Shown in pieces: positions 36,029 through 45,396 of a stretch of 64,000 bases of DNA; position 1 is the first letter of the stretch, and each line of letters begins with the position of its first letter. Position numbers and translations under genes: made by a program. The notes beneath the pieces were generated by a model, which was given only the letters and a program-made list of their open reading frames with translations, ran no database searches and was not told where the DNA came from. The DNA comes from Schlesneria paludicola DSM 18645 (GTDB taxonomy: Bacteria; Planctomycetota; Planctomycetia; Planctomycetales; Planctomycetaceae), in NCBI RefSeq assembly GCF_000255655.1, contig NZ_JH636435.1:2070658-2134657 (forward strand), in the 5' to 3' direction.

Positions 36029-36144
36029 CTTTTAAACCAATCTCGTTTGAAAACTCATCCTAAAACAGAAGCCAGAATCGGCGATCTGGGTATGGGAACA
36101 CGCAATTCGTTCGGCTCGCTCTGCACTGTGAAATCCGCGGTCGA

Positions 36145-37638
36145 TCACGCGACCCGCACACTTTCAAGCAACATTCCCACCGTCAGAAACCAACCATCGA
36201 TCAGGACAAACAGCAACAATTTAAACGGCATCGAAATTGTGGAAGGGGGCATCATTGTCAGTCCCAGACTGGTCAAGATTGTGGCCACCACCAGATCAAT
36301 CACCAGAAACGGCAGAAACAATTGAAAGCCGATCAGAAACCCCACCTTTAATTCGCTCAACAGATACGCCGGAGCCAGGACCGTAAACGGAACATCGTCG
36401 TAGCTTTCGGGCGGACTGGAATCGCGATTCGATCGCGATTCGCTGTCGACGGGGTCGGGTGATTGTTGATAGTCCAACAGCATCCAGACCGCATCGGCAT
36501 TGCCAGCCATGTCAATCTGTTCGCTCATGAAACCTCGAACAGGTTTCAATGCACGATGAATCGCTGTCGTCTCATCGATCACGACCTCGCCCGGCGCGGG
36601 ATTCGTATAAGGTCGGATTCCTTCCTGGTAGCTGCGTTGCCAGATGGGCGACATCACGAGAAACGTCAGAAACAAGCAGATCGCCGACAGCACGTGACTC
36701 GGCAGCCCATGCTGCGTTCCCAAGGCTTGACGCAAGAGCCCCAGCACAACGATGAAACGCACAAAGCACGTCGTCATCATCAGGATCGAAGGAGCCAGAC
36801 TGAAAACCGACATTAGCGCAACAAGCTTCAGAGACGCGCCCAATTGTTGGGGCGAGATCCCCGAGGTTGAATCACTGGACTCGCCAGTCTGCATTTCCAG
36901 CGATGCCGGCTGAATTTTAGGAACACGGCTCTCTGGAATCGCTTTCGGTTGCTCGCGTAGCCGCGTCGTGACACTGCCGGGACGAGCGGGCTGGGCATGA
37001 GACACCTGCGTCGATAGGAAGATCAGTCCCAGACCCAACAGGATCGTCAACACGCGCGGCGCGCTCGGAATCGATCGGGACGACATCGCGCGTGACACGG
37101 TTTTGGTGGCGACGCTTGCCAGCGTCTCCGATTTAGATTCCTGATCGCATGCACGGATCAGCCGCTCGACTTCGACCGGGTCGTCGATTTCACTGAGTGT
37201 CCTGACGCCATCGCCGCCGACGCCAAGCAGCAGGACGCGCGATCCTAGTCTGACCAGATGAACAGACGCACGCGGTTCGAGAGTTCGGCGGCCCAAGACT
37301 TCAAGGGCCTCGTCGGGCAGTTGTTGTGGGCCGCGAAATCCATTGCGTTTCATCCAGCGCCCCGCAACAAACAGGGCTCCGACGATCAGACTTAATGAAA
37401 CGGCCGTGCTGATCAGACTGTTTGAGGCGGAGATCGATTTGCTTTTTCCTGATGTCTCTGACGGCCCGTTGACTCGCGCGGGAAGTGGCAGCGCGCGCGG
37501 CGTCTCACGCGATCGGAATCGGGAGTCGTCTTGCGCCGAAACGGACGCGATCCCGATCAATCCGACTGCGAGGGGAAACATCAGCATGAACAGTCGCCGC
37601 TTCCCTGGTGCGAACTGCTCACGTGGGAACTCAGTCAT
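36145..37638 (-). CDS. fliP: FliO-FliP fusion protein of the flagellar export gate
   Basis: A 497-residue single ORF. Residues 1-40 are a signal-like segment (RRLFMLMFPLAVGLIGIASVSAQ). Then comes a FliO-like part: a membrane helix (LISTAVSLSLIVGALFVAGRW) and LEVLGRRTLEPRASVHLVRLGSRVLLLGVGGDGVRTLSEI. At about residues 185-215 a second signal-like stretch follows (MSSRSIPSAPRVLTILLGL and then FLSTQVSHAQ). FliP proper follows: LVALMSVFSLAPSILMMTTCFVRFIVVLGLLRQALGTQ, FLTFLVMSPIW, and VPFTVLAPAYLLSELKVGFLIGFQLFLPFLVIDLVV. FliP normally has a cleavable signal and FliO is a separate gene. Start at 37638 preferred over 37713. An internal ATG at 37086 could start FliP separately, but it has no visible ribosome binding site. 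Confidence 0.88.
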   Translation of the reverse strand: MTEFPREQFAPGKRRLFMLMFPLAVGLIGIASVSAQDDSRFRSRETPRALPLPARVNGPSETSGKSKSISASNSLISTAVSLSLIVGALFVAGRWMKRNGFRGPQQLPDEALEVLGRRTLEPRASVHLVRLGSRVLLLGVGGDGVRTLSEIDDPVEVERLIRACDQESKSETLASVATKTVSRAMSSRSIPSAPRVLTILLGLGLIFLSTQVSHAQPARPGSVTTRLREQPKAIPESRVPKIQPASLEMQTGESSDSTSGISPQQLGASLKLVALMSVFSLAPSILMMTTCFVRFIVVLGLLRQALGTQHGLPSHVLSAICLFLTFLVMSPIWQRSYQEGIRPYTNPAPGEVVIDETTAIHRALKPVRGFMSEQIDMAGNADAVWMLLDYQQSPDPVDSESRSNRDSSPPESYDDVPFTVLAPAYLLSELKVGFLIGFQLFLPFLVIDLVVATILTSLGLTMMPPSTISMPFKLLLFVLIDGWFLTVGMLLESVRVA

Positions 37639-37782
37639 CACAATTCCATTCACTCCCGAACGTCCGGCAAAATCTGCCGAACATTCAGCGAGTGAAATAC
37701 CTGCGATCGGCATTTACGACAAGATCAGGTTGCAAACCCATCGCCGGAGATCGCTTTCACGAGCATCAGAAGGTCGTCGAGG

Positions 37783-38880
37783 TCAAAAACCATCGCTGAT
37801 CATCTCACTTCCCTTGTAAGAGAAAATTGCAGAGAAGGTCACATTGTTCATCGACTGCGACAGAAATCGCACAGAACCATCGCAGAACAGAAAATGTGCT
37901 CCCCCCGTGTGATAGCTGTGGAAGTCCTGGTGTCCGACGTCACATCCTAAAAGCCCGAGCGTCCCGTTTGCTGATGTCATTTGAGTCGCGGTCACCACGC
38001 ACGAGCTCCATGTCGACGTGCGTGCAAAACTGAGATTCAGTCCCGCGCTCTGATCCATAACATTCTTATGGCTGGCCCACGTGCCGAAAATCGCGTTGGG
38101 CGCTTCGCCGACCAACGTCGTGTAGCCCGTGCCATCGACCATATCCCGCAACCCCAGCGTCAACGACAGGAACGACGCATTCGGTTGAAGCATCATGGTG
38201 CCGCGCGGGTTTCCTGAAAGATCACCGAGAGTCGAGTAGTTGTTCTGACAGTTCGTGGCTGGGTAACAGCGTACACCGCGTTCGCCCCAGTTGCCGGAGT
38301 AGTCTGAGCGAGCGTACTGCGGTTGCGAGTTGACGGCGTCGCCATTCGCCCTGAGAAGGGGAAGGTTTACCGACGGGCACAGAAACACGGACAGCATCGT
38401 TTGGGCTAGCTTCTGATTGTTGGGCTGTAAATACCACTGATTGAAGTCCCACTGCTGATACAGGTTTGACTGATCGAGATGCGGAAGGAGTGCGATGCCC
38501 CAACTGACGACGCGACACGCCTTGGCATTGGCGGTTTCATAAAGCGCCGATGACGCGAGACTTCCCCCGTAACCTCCCTTGGGGAAGCAGTTGAAGATTT
38601 CATGATACGAATGAAATGCAATCCCCATCTGCTTCAAATTGTTTTTGCACTGCGTCCGCCTTGCCGCTTCACGGGCCTGCTGCACAGCTGGCAACAGCAT
38701 CGCCACCAGCACAGAAATGATGGCAATCACGACCAGCAGTTCCACCAGCGTAAAACCGTTGGACGTACCTGCAACATATCGCGGCCGTGTATCACGTTGA
38801 ACGCCTCGACGATCTAAAGCTTCTCGAACCTCTGTCCTTTTTTCGTTGGCATGACTTTGGTGGAATTCAATCGAACACAT
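37783..38880 (-). CDS. DUF1559 prepilin-like protein under a B12 riboswitch leader
   Basis: A 365-residue planctomycete DUF1559 protein. The type IV prepilin motif SNGFTLVELLVVIAIISVLVAMLLPAVQQAREAARR gives a class III signal and the N-terminal hydrophobic helix of a pseudopilin. A globular domain follows, and the C-terminal H-X9-DG motif reads HTGGAHFLFCDGSVRFLS. Planctomycetes encode dozens of such proteins; their role is unknown. The ATG at 38880 is chosen because AGGAG lies 9 nt upstream, just 3' of a hairpin. The frame is open to 39036 but that sequence is leader. An adenosylcobalamin riboswitch ends about 270 bp upstream on the same strand. The fliO-fliP gene starts 145 bp downstream. 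Confidence 0.9.
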   Translation of the reverse strand: MCSIEFHQSHANEKRTEVREALDRRGVQRDTRPRYVAGTSNGFTLVELLVVIAIISVLVAMLLPAVQQAREAARRTQCKNNLKQMGIAFHSYHEIFNCFPKGGYGGSLASSALYETANAKACRVVSWGIALLPHLDQSNLYQQWDFNQWYLQPNNQKLAQTMLSVFLCPSVNLPLLRANGDAVNSQPQYARSDYSGNWGERGVRCYPATNCQNNYSTLGDLSGNPRGTMMLQPNASFLSLTLGLRDMVDGTGYTTLVGEAPNAIFGTWASHKNVMDQSAGLNLSFARTSTWSSCVVTATQMTSANGTLGLLGCDVGHQDFHSYHTGGAHFLFCDGSVRFLSQSMNNVTFSAIFSYKGSEMISDGF

Positions 38881-38895
38881 CTCGCGCATCTCCTG

Positions 38896-38915
38896 TTCGT
38901 ACCCTCCGGTACGAA
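38896..38915 (-). promoter_or_regulatory. Hairpin just upstream of the DUF1559 ribosome binding site
   Basis: A perfect 8-bp stem (TTCGTACC and GGTACGAA) with a GGAG loop on the transcribed strand, ending 1 base before the CAGGAG ribosome binding site. A comparable GATGC hairpin with a GGAGA loop precedes the nrdA ribosome binding site at 43443-43457. Confidence 0.6.
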
Positions 38916-39149
38916 TTGACGACCATGCGGGACCTTCGAGAGAGAAGGGAAGATCGAGAGATTCGGGGGCAACGAGCAGAGATGTGTAGAGGCACGCGCG
39001 CGGACAAACGACTTGCCAGCGCTCCCCTGGGCACACATCTCATCAAAGTTGATGCGCATTCCTCGACCGACCTTTCCCTAGAAGGTCCGGCAATTGAGGA
39101 TTCGGCGTGACGACACGTAGTCGCCCTGACAAAGAAAACCGAATCACTC

Positions 39150-39350
39150 AGCCGCTGGCAGGTCTTCGGACTCGCGGACATCCAGCACGTCCAATCGGAC
39201 ATCCTGCTTTCTACTGGCCATCGCTTCCCAACTCCGTGGAGTCAGTGCTTGATGATGGCGGTCGTTTCCGCTTACCGCTGCGGGGCAGTCCCGGACTCAC
39301 ACCGGGTTCCCTCTTCGTGCTCCAATCTCTTGGAAGCAACCAGCAACGCG
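39150..39350 (-). ncRNA. Adenosylcobalamin riboswitch upstream of the DUF1559 gene
   Basis: On the minus strand the conserved core reads GGGACTGCCCCGCAGCGGTAA, with a preceding GGGAA and a closing CCGAAGACCTGCC, which are the diagnostic parts of the cobalamin aptamer. Spacing and helices match the copy ahead of nrdA. It lies 80 bp after nrdB and about 270 nt before the DUF1559 start. A 10-bp hairpin (39348-39357 with 39378-39388) separates it from nrdB and could end the nrdAB transcript. A conserved element follows the aptamer at 39060-39098. Confidence 0.92.
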
Positions 39351-39431
39351 GGGGATTAAAGCGAAGCTCTTGCGGAAAATCCACCCGCTTGGACAACACA
39401 CCAATCAAATACGATGAAACGGGGCCTCGAA

Positions 39432-40502
39432 CTATTCCCAATTCAAAGTCGACGCGCTTTGATACTCAGTCACGCGAGTTTCGAAGAAATTCTTCTCTTT
39501 CGAAAGATCAATCGTCTCGCTCATCCAGGGAAACGGATTCGACGATCCATACTGTGTGGGAAGGCCAATTCGTTCGAGACGACGATCGGCGATGAACTGG
39601 ACATAATCTCGAAACAATTCGGCGTTCAATCCCAGAATGCCGCGCGGCAAAACATCGCGGGCGTATTCAATCTCCAGCTCGACGGCATGCTTGACGCGTT
39701 CGATCATTGCCTGCTGAAACTCGTCGGTCCAAAGCTCGGGATTCTCGCTACGGATGCCGTTGATCAGGTCGATCCCAAAGTTCAGATGAATTGTTTCATC
39801 GCGAAGGATGTACTGAAACTGCTCGCCGATGCCAGTCATTAAATTGCGACGATGAAACGACAAGACCATCACGAATCCAGTGTAGAAGAAGATCCCCTCC
39901 ATGATCAGGAAGTAGCCGATCAGATTCTTGAGAAAGGTCTGCGCGCCCTCGAAGGTGTCCGTCGAAAAGCCCTCATCAAGAATCTCGGCGGTGAGTTCCA
40001 TCTCCAGTGCGTCCTTGCGGGCGATCGCAGGAACCTCGTGGTACATATTGAAGACTTCCCCTTCGTTGAGCCCCAGGCTCTCGACGATATAGAGGAATGT
40101 ATGCGAGTGAACGGCCTCTTCGAATGCCTGTCGCAGTAAATACTGCCGGCATTCGGCATTGGTCACATGCCGGAAGATGGCAAGGACCAGGTTGTTACCG
40201 ACCAGACTTTCGGCGGTCGCGAAGAAGCCCAAATTTCGCAGAATCACTCGACGTTCATCGTCGCTTAGCTTACTCGACTTCCAGGTTTCAATATCCTTGT
40301 GCATGGGCACTTCTGTCGGCATCCATTGATTCGCACAGCCGTTGAGATAGTGTTCCCAGGCCCACTGGTACTTTAGTGGCATCAATTGATTGACATCGAC
40401 CTGATGGCAATTGATCAGTCGCTTCTCTCGAGCACTCACTCGCCCCGAGACAACACGAGGTTCATTCGAATCAGTCGCTTCGGACATCACAGCAGTATTC
40501 AT
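39432..40502 (-). CDS. nrdB: Class Ic ribonucleotide reductase small subunit NrdB
   Basis: A 356-residue radical-generating subunit of aerobic ribonucleotide reductase. The metal ligands, numbered from the start at 40502, are Glu98 (TAESL), Glu129 and His132 ([10 protein letters not shown]), Glu202 (MEGIFFY), Glu236 and His239 (RDETIH). The position of the tyrosyl radical is Phe136. Glu at the first ligand and Phe for Tyr define class Ic, and every spacing equals that of Chlamydia trachomatis NrdB (E89, E120, H123, F127, E193, E227, H230). This predicts a Mn(IV)/Fe(III) cofactor. Start: AAGGAA 10 nt upstream; a GTG at 40532 is less likely. It follows nrdA by about 100 bp. Confidence 0.95.
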   Translation of the reverse strand: MNTAVMSEATDSNEPRVVSGRVSAREKRLINCHQVDVNQLMPLKYQWAWEHYLNGCANQWMPTEVPMHKDIETWKSSKLSDDERRVILRNLGFFATAESLVGNNLVLAIFRHVTNAECRQYLLRQAFEEAVHSHTFLYIVESLGLNEGEVFNMYHEVPAIARKDALEMELTAEILDEGFSTDTFEGAQTFLKNLIGYFLIMEGIFFYTGFVMVLSFHRRNLMTGIGEQFQYILRDETIHLNFGIDLINGIRSENPELWTDEFQQAMIERVKHAVELEIEYARDVLPRGILGLNAELFRDYVQFIADRRLERIGLPTQYGSSNPFPWMSETIDLSKEKNFFETRVTEYQSASTLNWE

Positions 40503-40600
40503 CTTGGCCAAATTCCTTGGAAGCAGACGCACCGGTTGCGTCGTATTTGAAATGATTGTCTTTAGAATGAGAGGTCATCAAACCCGAGACGTCGCGATCG

Positions 40601-43423
40601 CTACTGACAGGATTCACAGGTCGGATCATCGAGCCTGCACGCAGCCGAAACGGCCGAACTGGTTTCGTCGCTTCGTTCGATTTCGATATCGCTGGACGAA
40701 CTGCGGTTCTTCATCCACTTGGGCTGAACACCAAACCGATTGACGTCCAATGTCGATTTTTCCACTTGGGTCGCCGCAAGACTGCGAAGGTAGTAGGTCG
40801 TCTTCAGACCTTTTTCCCAGGCCATGAAGTACATGTCCTGCATCTTGCGTCCGTTGGGCTCGGCCATATACAGATTCAGCGATTGCCCCTGATCGATCCA
40901 CTTTTGACGCCGTGCCGCGCATTCAATCAGCCATTTTGGTTCGATCTCGAACGCGGTCAGGAACCGCCGACGCAGTTCCAGCGGAATTCGTCCGATGTTC
41001 TGCAACGTTCCATCAAAATACTTCAGCTCATCCAGCATCTGAGCGTCCCAAAGGCCAAGCTCCTTCAGTTCCGCCACAAGGATTTCATTCACCTGAGTGA
41101 ACTCGCCTGATAGATTGCTTTTAGCGTAAAGGTGCTTGTAGGCAGGCTCTATGGATTGCGAGACACCGATGATGGTGGAAATCGTGGCGGTCGGCGCAAT
41201 CGCCAGCACGTTGCTATTGCGCATGCCCGATTCCGCGACGGCCTTGCGAACGACGTTCCAATCGAGCGTACCTTCGCGCTGCACGGGAACCTGTTCGCCG
41301 CGTTCCGCTTCCAACAGGTCCAGAGTATCGATCGGTAATAACCCTCGTTGCCATTTCGATCCGGCATAGCTGCCGTACGCACCGCGTTCGGCAGCCAGTG
41401 TCGCCGATGCCAGAATCGCCGCATGTGAAATGGCCTCCATACTCTGATCGGCAAACTCCACCGCCTGCTCGCTCGCGAAACTGATTCGTAATTTGCAGAG
41501 TGCGTCTTGAAAGCCCATCAGGCCCAGCCCAATCGGGCGATGCCGTCGGTTCGAATTCGCCGCTTCGGGCGTCGGGTAGTAGTTGATGTCGATGACGTTA
41601 TCGAGCATCCGAACCGCGACCTTGACCGTCGCGCGCAATCGTTCGAGATCCAGTTGGCCATCCACAACATGTGCGGCAAGGTTGATCGAGCCGAGATTGC
41701 AAACAGCCGTTTCATCCGCCGAGGTGTTGAGCAGAATTTCCGTGCAGAGGTTACTGCTGTGCACGACTCCGACATGATCCTGTGGCGAGCGAAGATTCGA
41801 AGGGTCTTTGAACGTAATCCAGGGATGCCCCGTTTCGAAGAGTCGTGTCAGCATCTTCCGCCACAGTTCGGCCGCAGAGACGCGCCGGAACAGCAGCATT
41901 TCTCCGGCATCGGCCAGTCGCTCGTACTCGACATAGCGCTCTTCGAAGGCCTTACCATACAGATCATGCAGGTCACTCACTTCGTCCGGGCTGAACAGCG
42001 TCCACGATCCATTCTGACGGACGCGTTTCATGAAAAGGTCTGGAATCCAGTTCGCGGTATGCATGTCGTGCGTACGCCGCCGGTCATCACCTGTATTCTT
42101 GCGAAGATCTAGAAACTCCTCGATATCCAGGTGCCACGTTTCCAGGTAACTACAAACAGCGCCCTTGCGTTTTCCTCCTTGATTGACCGCGACCGCCGCG
42201 TCGTTCACGACTTTCAAGAACGGAATGACCCCTTGGCTGCGACCGTTTGTTCCATGAATGTGCGCGTTCGTCGCGCGGATATTCGTCCAGTCGTTTCCCA
42301 GACCGCCGGCCCATTTCGAAAGCACGGCGTTGTCGGCAATGACCTTGAAGATATGCCCGAGATCGTCACTGACGGTACTGAGATAACACGAACTCAGTTG
42401 CGGATGCGGAGTCCCCGAATTGAACAAGGTCGGCGTCGCCGATGTGAACCGGAACGACGAAAGCATTTCATAGAATTCGATCGCTCGTTCTTCGCGCGAC
42501 TCTTCTTGGAGTGCCACGCCCATCGCGACGCGCATCCAGAAATACTGCGGCGTCTCGATGCGGCGGCCACCGACATGCAACAGATACCGGTCGTAAATGG
42601 CTTGCAGCCCCAGGTAGTGGAACTGGGCATCTCGCTTGGGCTCCATCGCCTTGGCGAGCCGTTCCAGGTCGAAGCGACGCAGTTCGGGTGAGAGTCGTCC
42701 CGCGCGAATTCCGTCGATCACATAGTGCTCGAACTGGTCATGGTGAAGCTTGGGAAGTGATCGCGCGTCGGGTGTCGCACCCAGCACTTCTTTGTAGATC
42801 ACATTCAGCATGAGCCGCGCGGCGACGACATCAAATGCCGGATCACGCTCGATCCGCGAACGCGCCGCCAGGATCTGTGTCCGATAAATCTCACCAATCG
42901 AAATTCCATCAAAGACAGACCGAAGGACATCGTCGGCCAGCGATTTCACGTCGACGAATTCTTCAAGTCCCCGAGCGGCTTCTTCCAATCGCTTCTCGAC
43001 GCGGCGCGGATCAAACGGAACGCGCGTTCCATCATCAAGTACGACATGGATCGCGGGACGCGTTTCGATCAACGCCGCTTCACCGCGAATCGCACGCATC
43101 TTCGCATGCTCCGCACGATAGATAATGTAGCGCCGCGCGACGCGATACTGACCGAGCGACATCAAGCCCATCTCGACAAGATCCTGGATGCGTTCGACAT
43201 CCACGCCGTTCGTCTGACTGGCCAATGGAGCCACATCATCGGCCACCGACTTCAGGACACTGGCCACATCGTTCAACACATCCGCTTCAAGTGGCTGGCC
43301 GTCCGCGAGGTTGAGCTCTGCACGGAACGCATTCGAAATCGCGTTCTGAATTCGCGACAGTTCAAACGGGACGAATCGACCATCTCGTTTACGGACAACC
43401 CATTCGTGAGGGGCACGCAGCAT
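40601..43423 (-). CDS. nrdA: Ribonucleoside-diphosphate reductase large subunit NrdA with two ATP cones
   Basis: A 940-residue catalytic subunit reducing ribonucleotides to deoxyribonucleotides. Two N-terminal ATP-cone regulatory domains are visible: [21 protein letters not shown] (about 9-100) and [22 protein letters not shown] (about 125-215). The barrel holds [12 protein letters not shown] (first active-site Cys), [11 protein letters not shown] (Asn, thiyl Cys, Glu), [10 protein letters not shown] (second redox Cys) and [23 protein letters not shown]. The C-terminal shuttle pair is CESCQ. AGGAG lies 9 nt before the ATG. The gene is led by an adenosylcobalamin riboswitch, implying repression when B12 is available, presumably because a B12-dependent class II enzyme exists elsewhere. 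Confidence 0.96.
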   Translation of the reverse strand: MLRAPHEWVVRKRDGRFVPFELSRIQNAISNAFRAELNLADGQPLEADVLNDVASVLKSVADDVAPLASQTNGVDVERIQDLVEMGLMSLGQYRVARRYIIYRAEHAKMRAIRGEAALIETRPAIHVVLDDGTRVPFDPRRVEKRLEEAARGLEEFVDVKSLADDVLRSVFDGISIGEIYRTQILAARSRIERDPAFDVVAARLMLNVIYKEVLGATPDARSLPKLHHDQFEHYVIDGIRAGRLSPELRRFDLERLAKAMEPKRDAQFHYLGLQAIYDRYLLHVGGRRIETPQYFWMRVAMGVALQEESREERAIEFYEMLSSFRFTSATPTLFNSGTPHPQLSSCYLSTVSDDLGHIFKVIADNAVLSKWAGGLGNDWTNIRATNAHIHGTNGRSQGVIPFLKVVNDAAVAVNQGGKRKGAVCSYLETWHLDIEEFLDLRKNTGDDRRRTHDMHTANWIPDLFMKRVRQNGSWTLFSPDEVSDLHDLYGKAFEERYVEYERLADAGEMLLFRRVSAAELWRKMLTRLFETGHPWITFKDPSNLRSPQDHVGVVHSSNLCTEILLNTSADETAVCNLGSINLAAHVVDGQLDLERLRATVKVAVRMLDNVIDINYYPTPEAANSNRRHRPIGLGLMGFQDALCKLRISFASEQAVEFADQSMEAISHAAILASATLAAERGAYGSYAGSKWQRGLLPIDTLDLLEAERGEQVPVQREGTLDWNVVRKAVAESGMRNSNVLAIAPTATISTIIGVSQSIEPAYKHLYAKSNLSGEFTQVNEILVAELKELGLWDAQMLDELKYFDGTLQNIGRIPLELRRRFLTAFEIEPKWLIECAARRQKWIDQGQSLNLYMAEPNGRKMQDMYFMAWEKGLKTTYYLRSLAATQVEKSTLDVNRFGVQPKWMKNRSSSSDIEIERSDETSSAVSAACRLDDPTCESCQ

Positions 43424-43682
43424 GCGACTGGACTCCTAATTCGCATCTCTCCGATGCAGAACTCTGGACACGCCGAGATCGAGTTCGGGGTAGCGAATCG
43501 AGGAGTGCGCTAAAGAAGCCCTGCAACTCACGCGGCATGGAAGCCAGCGAAAGCCGCACGCGTTGCGCGCAGAATGACAGAAATAGCATCCTCGTCCGTC
43601 CTTTCCCAAGAAGGCCCGGCAGATGAGTAATCCAACCTGATGGCATCAACCATCAGAATCCTGCAGTTCCTGAATTACCCAG

Positions 43683-43892
43683 TCGTTGGCAGGTCTTCGG
43701 ACTTGCAGACTTGGCGAACAAGGCACAAGCCTTGTTCGTTTCCTACTAGCCATCGCTTCCCGGCCTTCCAAGACGAATCTTGGGCGATCCAGTGCTTAAT
43801 GATGGCGGTCGTTTCTGCTTACCGCTGCGGGGCAGTCCCGGTTTTTCACCGGTGTTCCCTCTTTTCGTGACCACAACTGCTTGTGGACAACC
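43683..43892 (-). ncRNA. Adenosylcobalamin riboswitch upstream of nrdA
   Basis: Minus-strand aptamer with GGGAACACCGGTG, the core GGGACTGCCCCGCAGCGGTAA and the closing CCGAAGACCTGCC. A long peripheral hairpin (GAACAAGGC and GCCTTGTTC) lies at 43727-43750. It ends about 260 nt before the nrdA start. The downstream leader holds a conserved 37-nt element (43589-43625) and a small hairpin (43443-43457) just before the ribosome binding site, both paralleled in the DUF1559 leader. Confidence 0.94.
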
Positions 43893-43905
43893 AACAACGA
43901 GGCAC

Positions 43906-43934
43906 AACATACGGACGGCCGTGAATCTTGTCTA
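43906..43934 (-). promoter_or_regulatory. Candidate promoter for the nrdA riboswitch transcript
   Basis: On the minus strand TAGACA (43934-43929), a 17-bp spacer and TATGTT (43911-43906). This would start transcription a few bases before the riboswitch aptamer. Confidence 0.5.
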
Positions 43935-44156
43935 GTGAACCCAAAACTTTCTTCACCATAACAACCACGATCGCTTACACGGGTTGATGTAAGAGTAAAA
44001 GAGCCATTGAGTTGCTCATTACCGAGGGGCAATTGAAAGCCAAAGTGGTCACGTCGCAGCGGTCAACCTCGACCGCCAAGATGCGATCAAGAACACTATC
44101 GGGCGCTGAACCAACGTCCCTGACTTGTGGTACAAAACTCATTCGACCGGGGCCAA

Positions 44157-45257
44157 TCAACGGCCGTGGCGCCAGCGCGTTGGCGCTCGACATCCGTGTT
44201 CACGGCAGACAGGTACGGACGTCATCGCATAGCTTGGCGATGGACATCCCGTTTTGTCGTGGTCAACGATCCAGATATTCCGGTAGAGAACCGGGTTCTT
44301 GTGGTTTTGAAACAGAATCGGCAAGGGATTCGGCCCTTCGACGCTGCCGCCGCCGGTCTTGTTTTCCAGTGCGAGTTGATTGTGCACGACGACGCCGTTG
44401 TGACGTACGGTGATCTGGGCCTTGCAGCATTTCTGGCCATCGGCCGAGAATCGTGCTGCAGTAAAGTTGATGTCATACGTCTGCCATCGCAACGGTGGAA
44501 ATGACATATTCAGATCGGGGGTTTTGAAGCGATAGAGCGATGCGCAATCGTTGAATTTCAGTTCGAGACCGAACGAATCGAGGACCTGAACTTCGTATCG
44601 CTTTTGCAAATAGAAACCACTGTTGCCGCGTCCCTGACCACGAGCGGTTGGCATGTAAGGAATCTGAAATTCACCATGCAGTGTGAAATTCTGGAAAACG
44701 TCTTTCGTCTCGGTTCCAACCTGTAGCAATCCCTCGGGCGTCACCTTCGCATCTTTCAGGCGGTCGGTTCCGTGACCGTCGAACAGCACGATCGCATCTG
44801 AAGGCGGTGTCGCCCCCTGCGTCGCGCTGACGCGTTTGACGGGTTGCAAGAAACCCAGACGATCACCGGCACTGTTCTTCACAACCGCGGCAAATCCCGT
44901 CTGCAGAATCAGAACCAGATTGTCGCCATTCAAAATCACCTGTTCGCCCTGACGTGAACCCGACAACGGAGTTCGCGGCGAACCGTCATATCCGTTCCCA
45001 GGAAGACCGCCGCGATAGACGAGGGCATTAAACTGCCCGCCGCCGAGGGCAACGACTTGAACTCCGATTGGATAAGCGTATCCATTCATCATGACGGGGC
45101 CCGCGTATTCGCCCTGATCATGATAGTCGGCATCGACTTGAGAAAGGTCCGTGATTGCAATGTGAACTTCGTCGTCACCGAACGACGTCAACGCCATCGC
45201 ATTGAACAACACCAATGTGACACCGAGTACGGAAAGTCGCAGGGCGGTCGTTTTCAA
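44157..45257 (-). CDS. DUF1080 (3-keto-disaccharide hydrolase-like) secreted protein
   Basis: About 366 residues with a Sec signal (LSVLGVTLVLFNAMALTSFG). The DUF1080 jelly-roll domain spans the second half: AIVLFDGHGTDRLKD, DFVFQNFTLHGEF-like strand region, GNSGFYLQKRYEVQVLDSFG, PPLRWQTYDINFTAARF and NPLPILFQNHKNPVLYRNIWIV. Homologues bind or hydrolyse glycosides; some are 3-keto-glycoside hydrolases. The final 26 residues (TGCPSPSYAM onward) are Cys/Arg-rich and unlike the usual family end, so a recent frameshift or lost stop is possible. The start is uncertain: TTG 45257 with GAAAG 7 nt upstream gives a normal signal peptide; GTG 45353 is the longest. Confidence 0.8.
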   Translation of the reverse strand: MKTTALRLSVLGVTLVLFNAMALTSFGDDEVHIAITDLSQVDADYHDQGEYAGPVMMNGYAYPIGVQVVALGGGQFNALVYRGGLPGNGYDGSPRTPLSGSRQGEQVILNGDNLVLILQTGFAAVVKNSAGDRLGFLQPVKRVSATQGATPPSDAIVLFDGHGTDRLKDAKVTPEGLLQVGTETKDVFQNFTLHGEFQIPYMPTARGQGRGNSGFYLQKRYEVQVLDSFGLELKFNDCASLYRFKTPDLNMSFPPLRWQTYDINFTAARFSADGQKCCKAQITVRHNGVVVHNQLALENKTGGGSVEGPNPLPILFQNHKNPVLYRNIWIVDHDKTGCPSPSYAMTSVPVCREHGCRAPTRWRHGR

Positions 45258-45396
45258 AGTGTGGCTTTCATGAAGGAACGCAACAGAAAACTGATATCGA
45301 TCTGAATCAACACTCGGAATGAACAATGATGACGCAAGGGCCGCACGTGTCACGAATCGCCAGCGTCTCGCGTGAGACTGGACAGGATTGCTCCCA

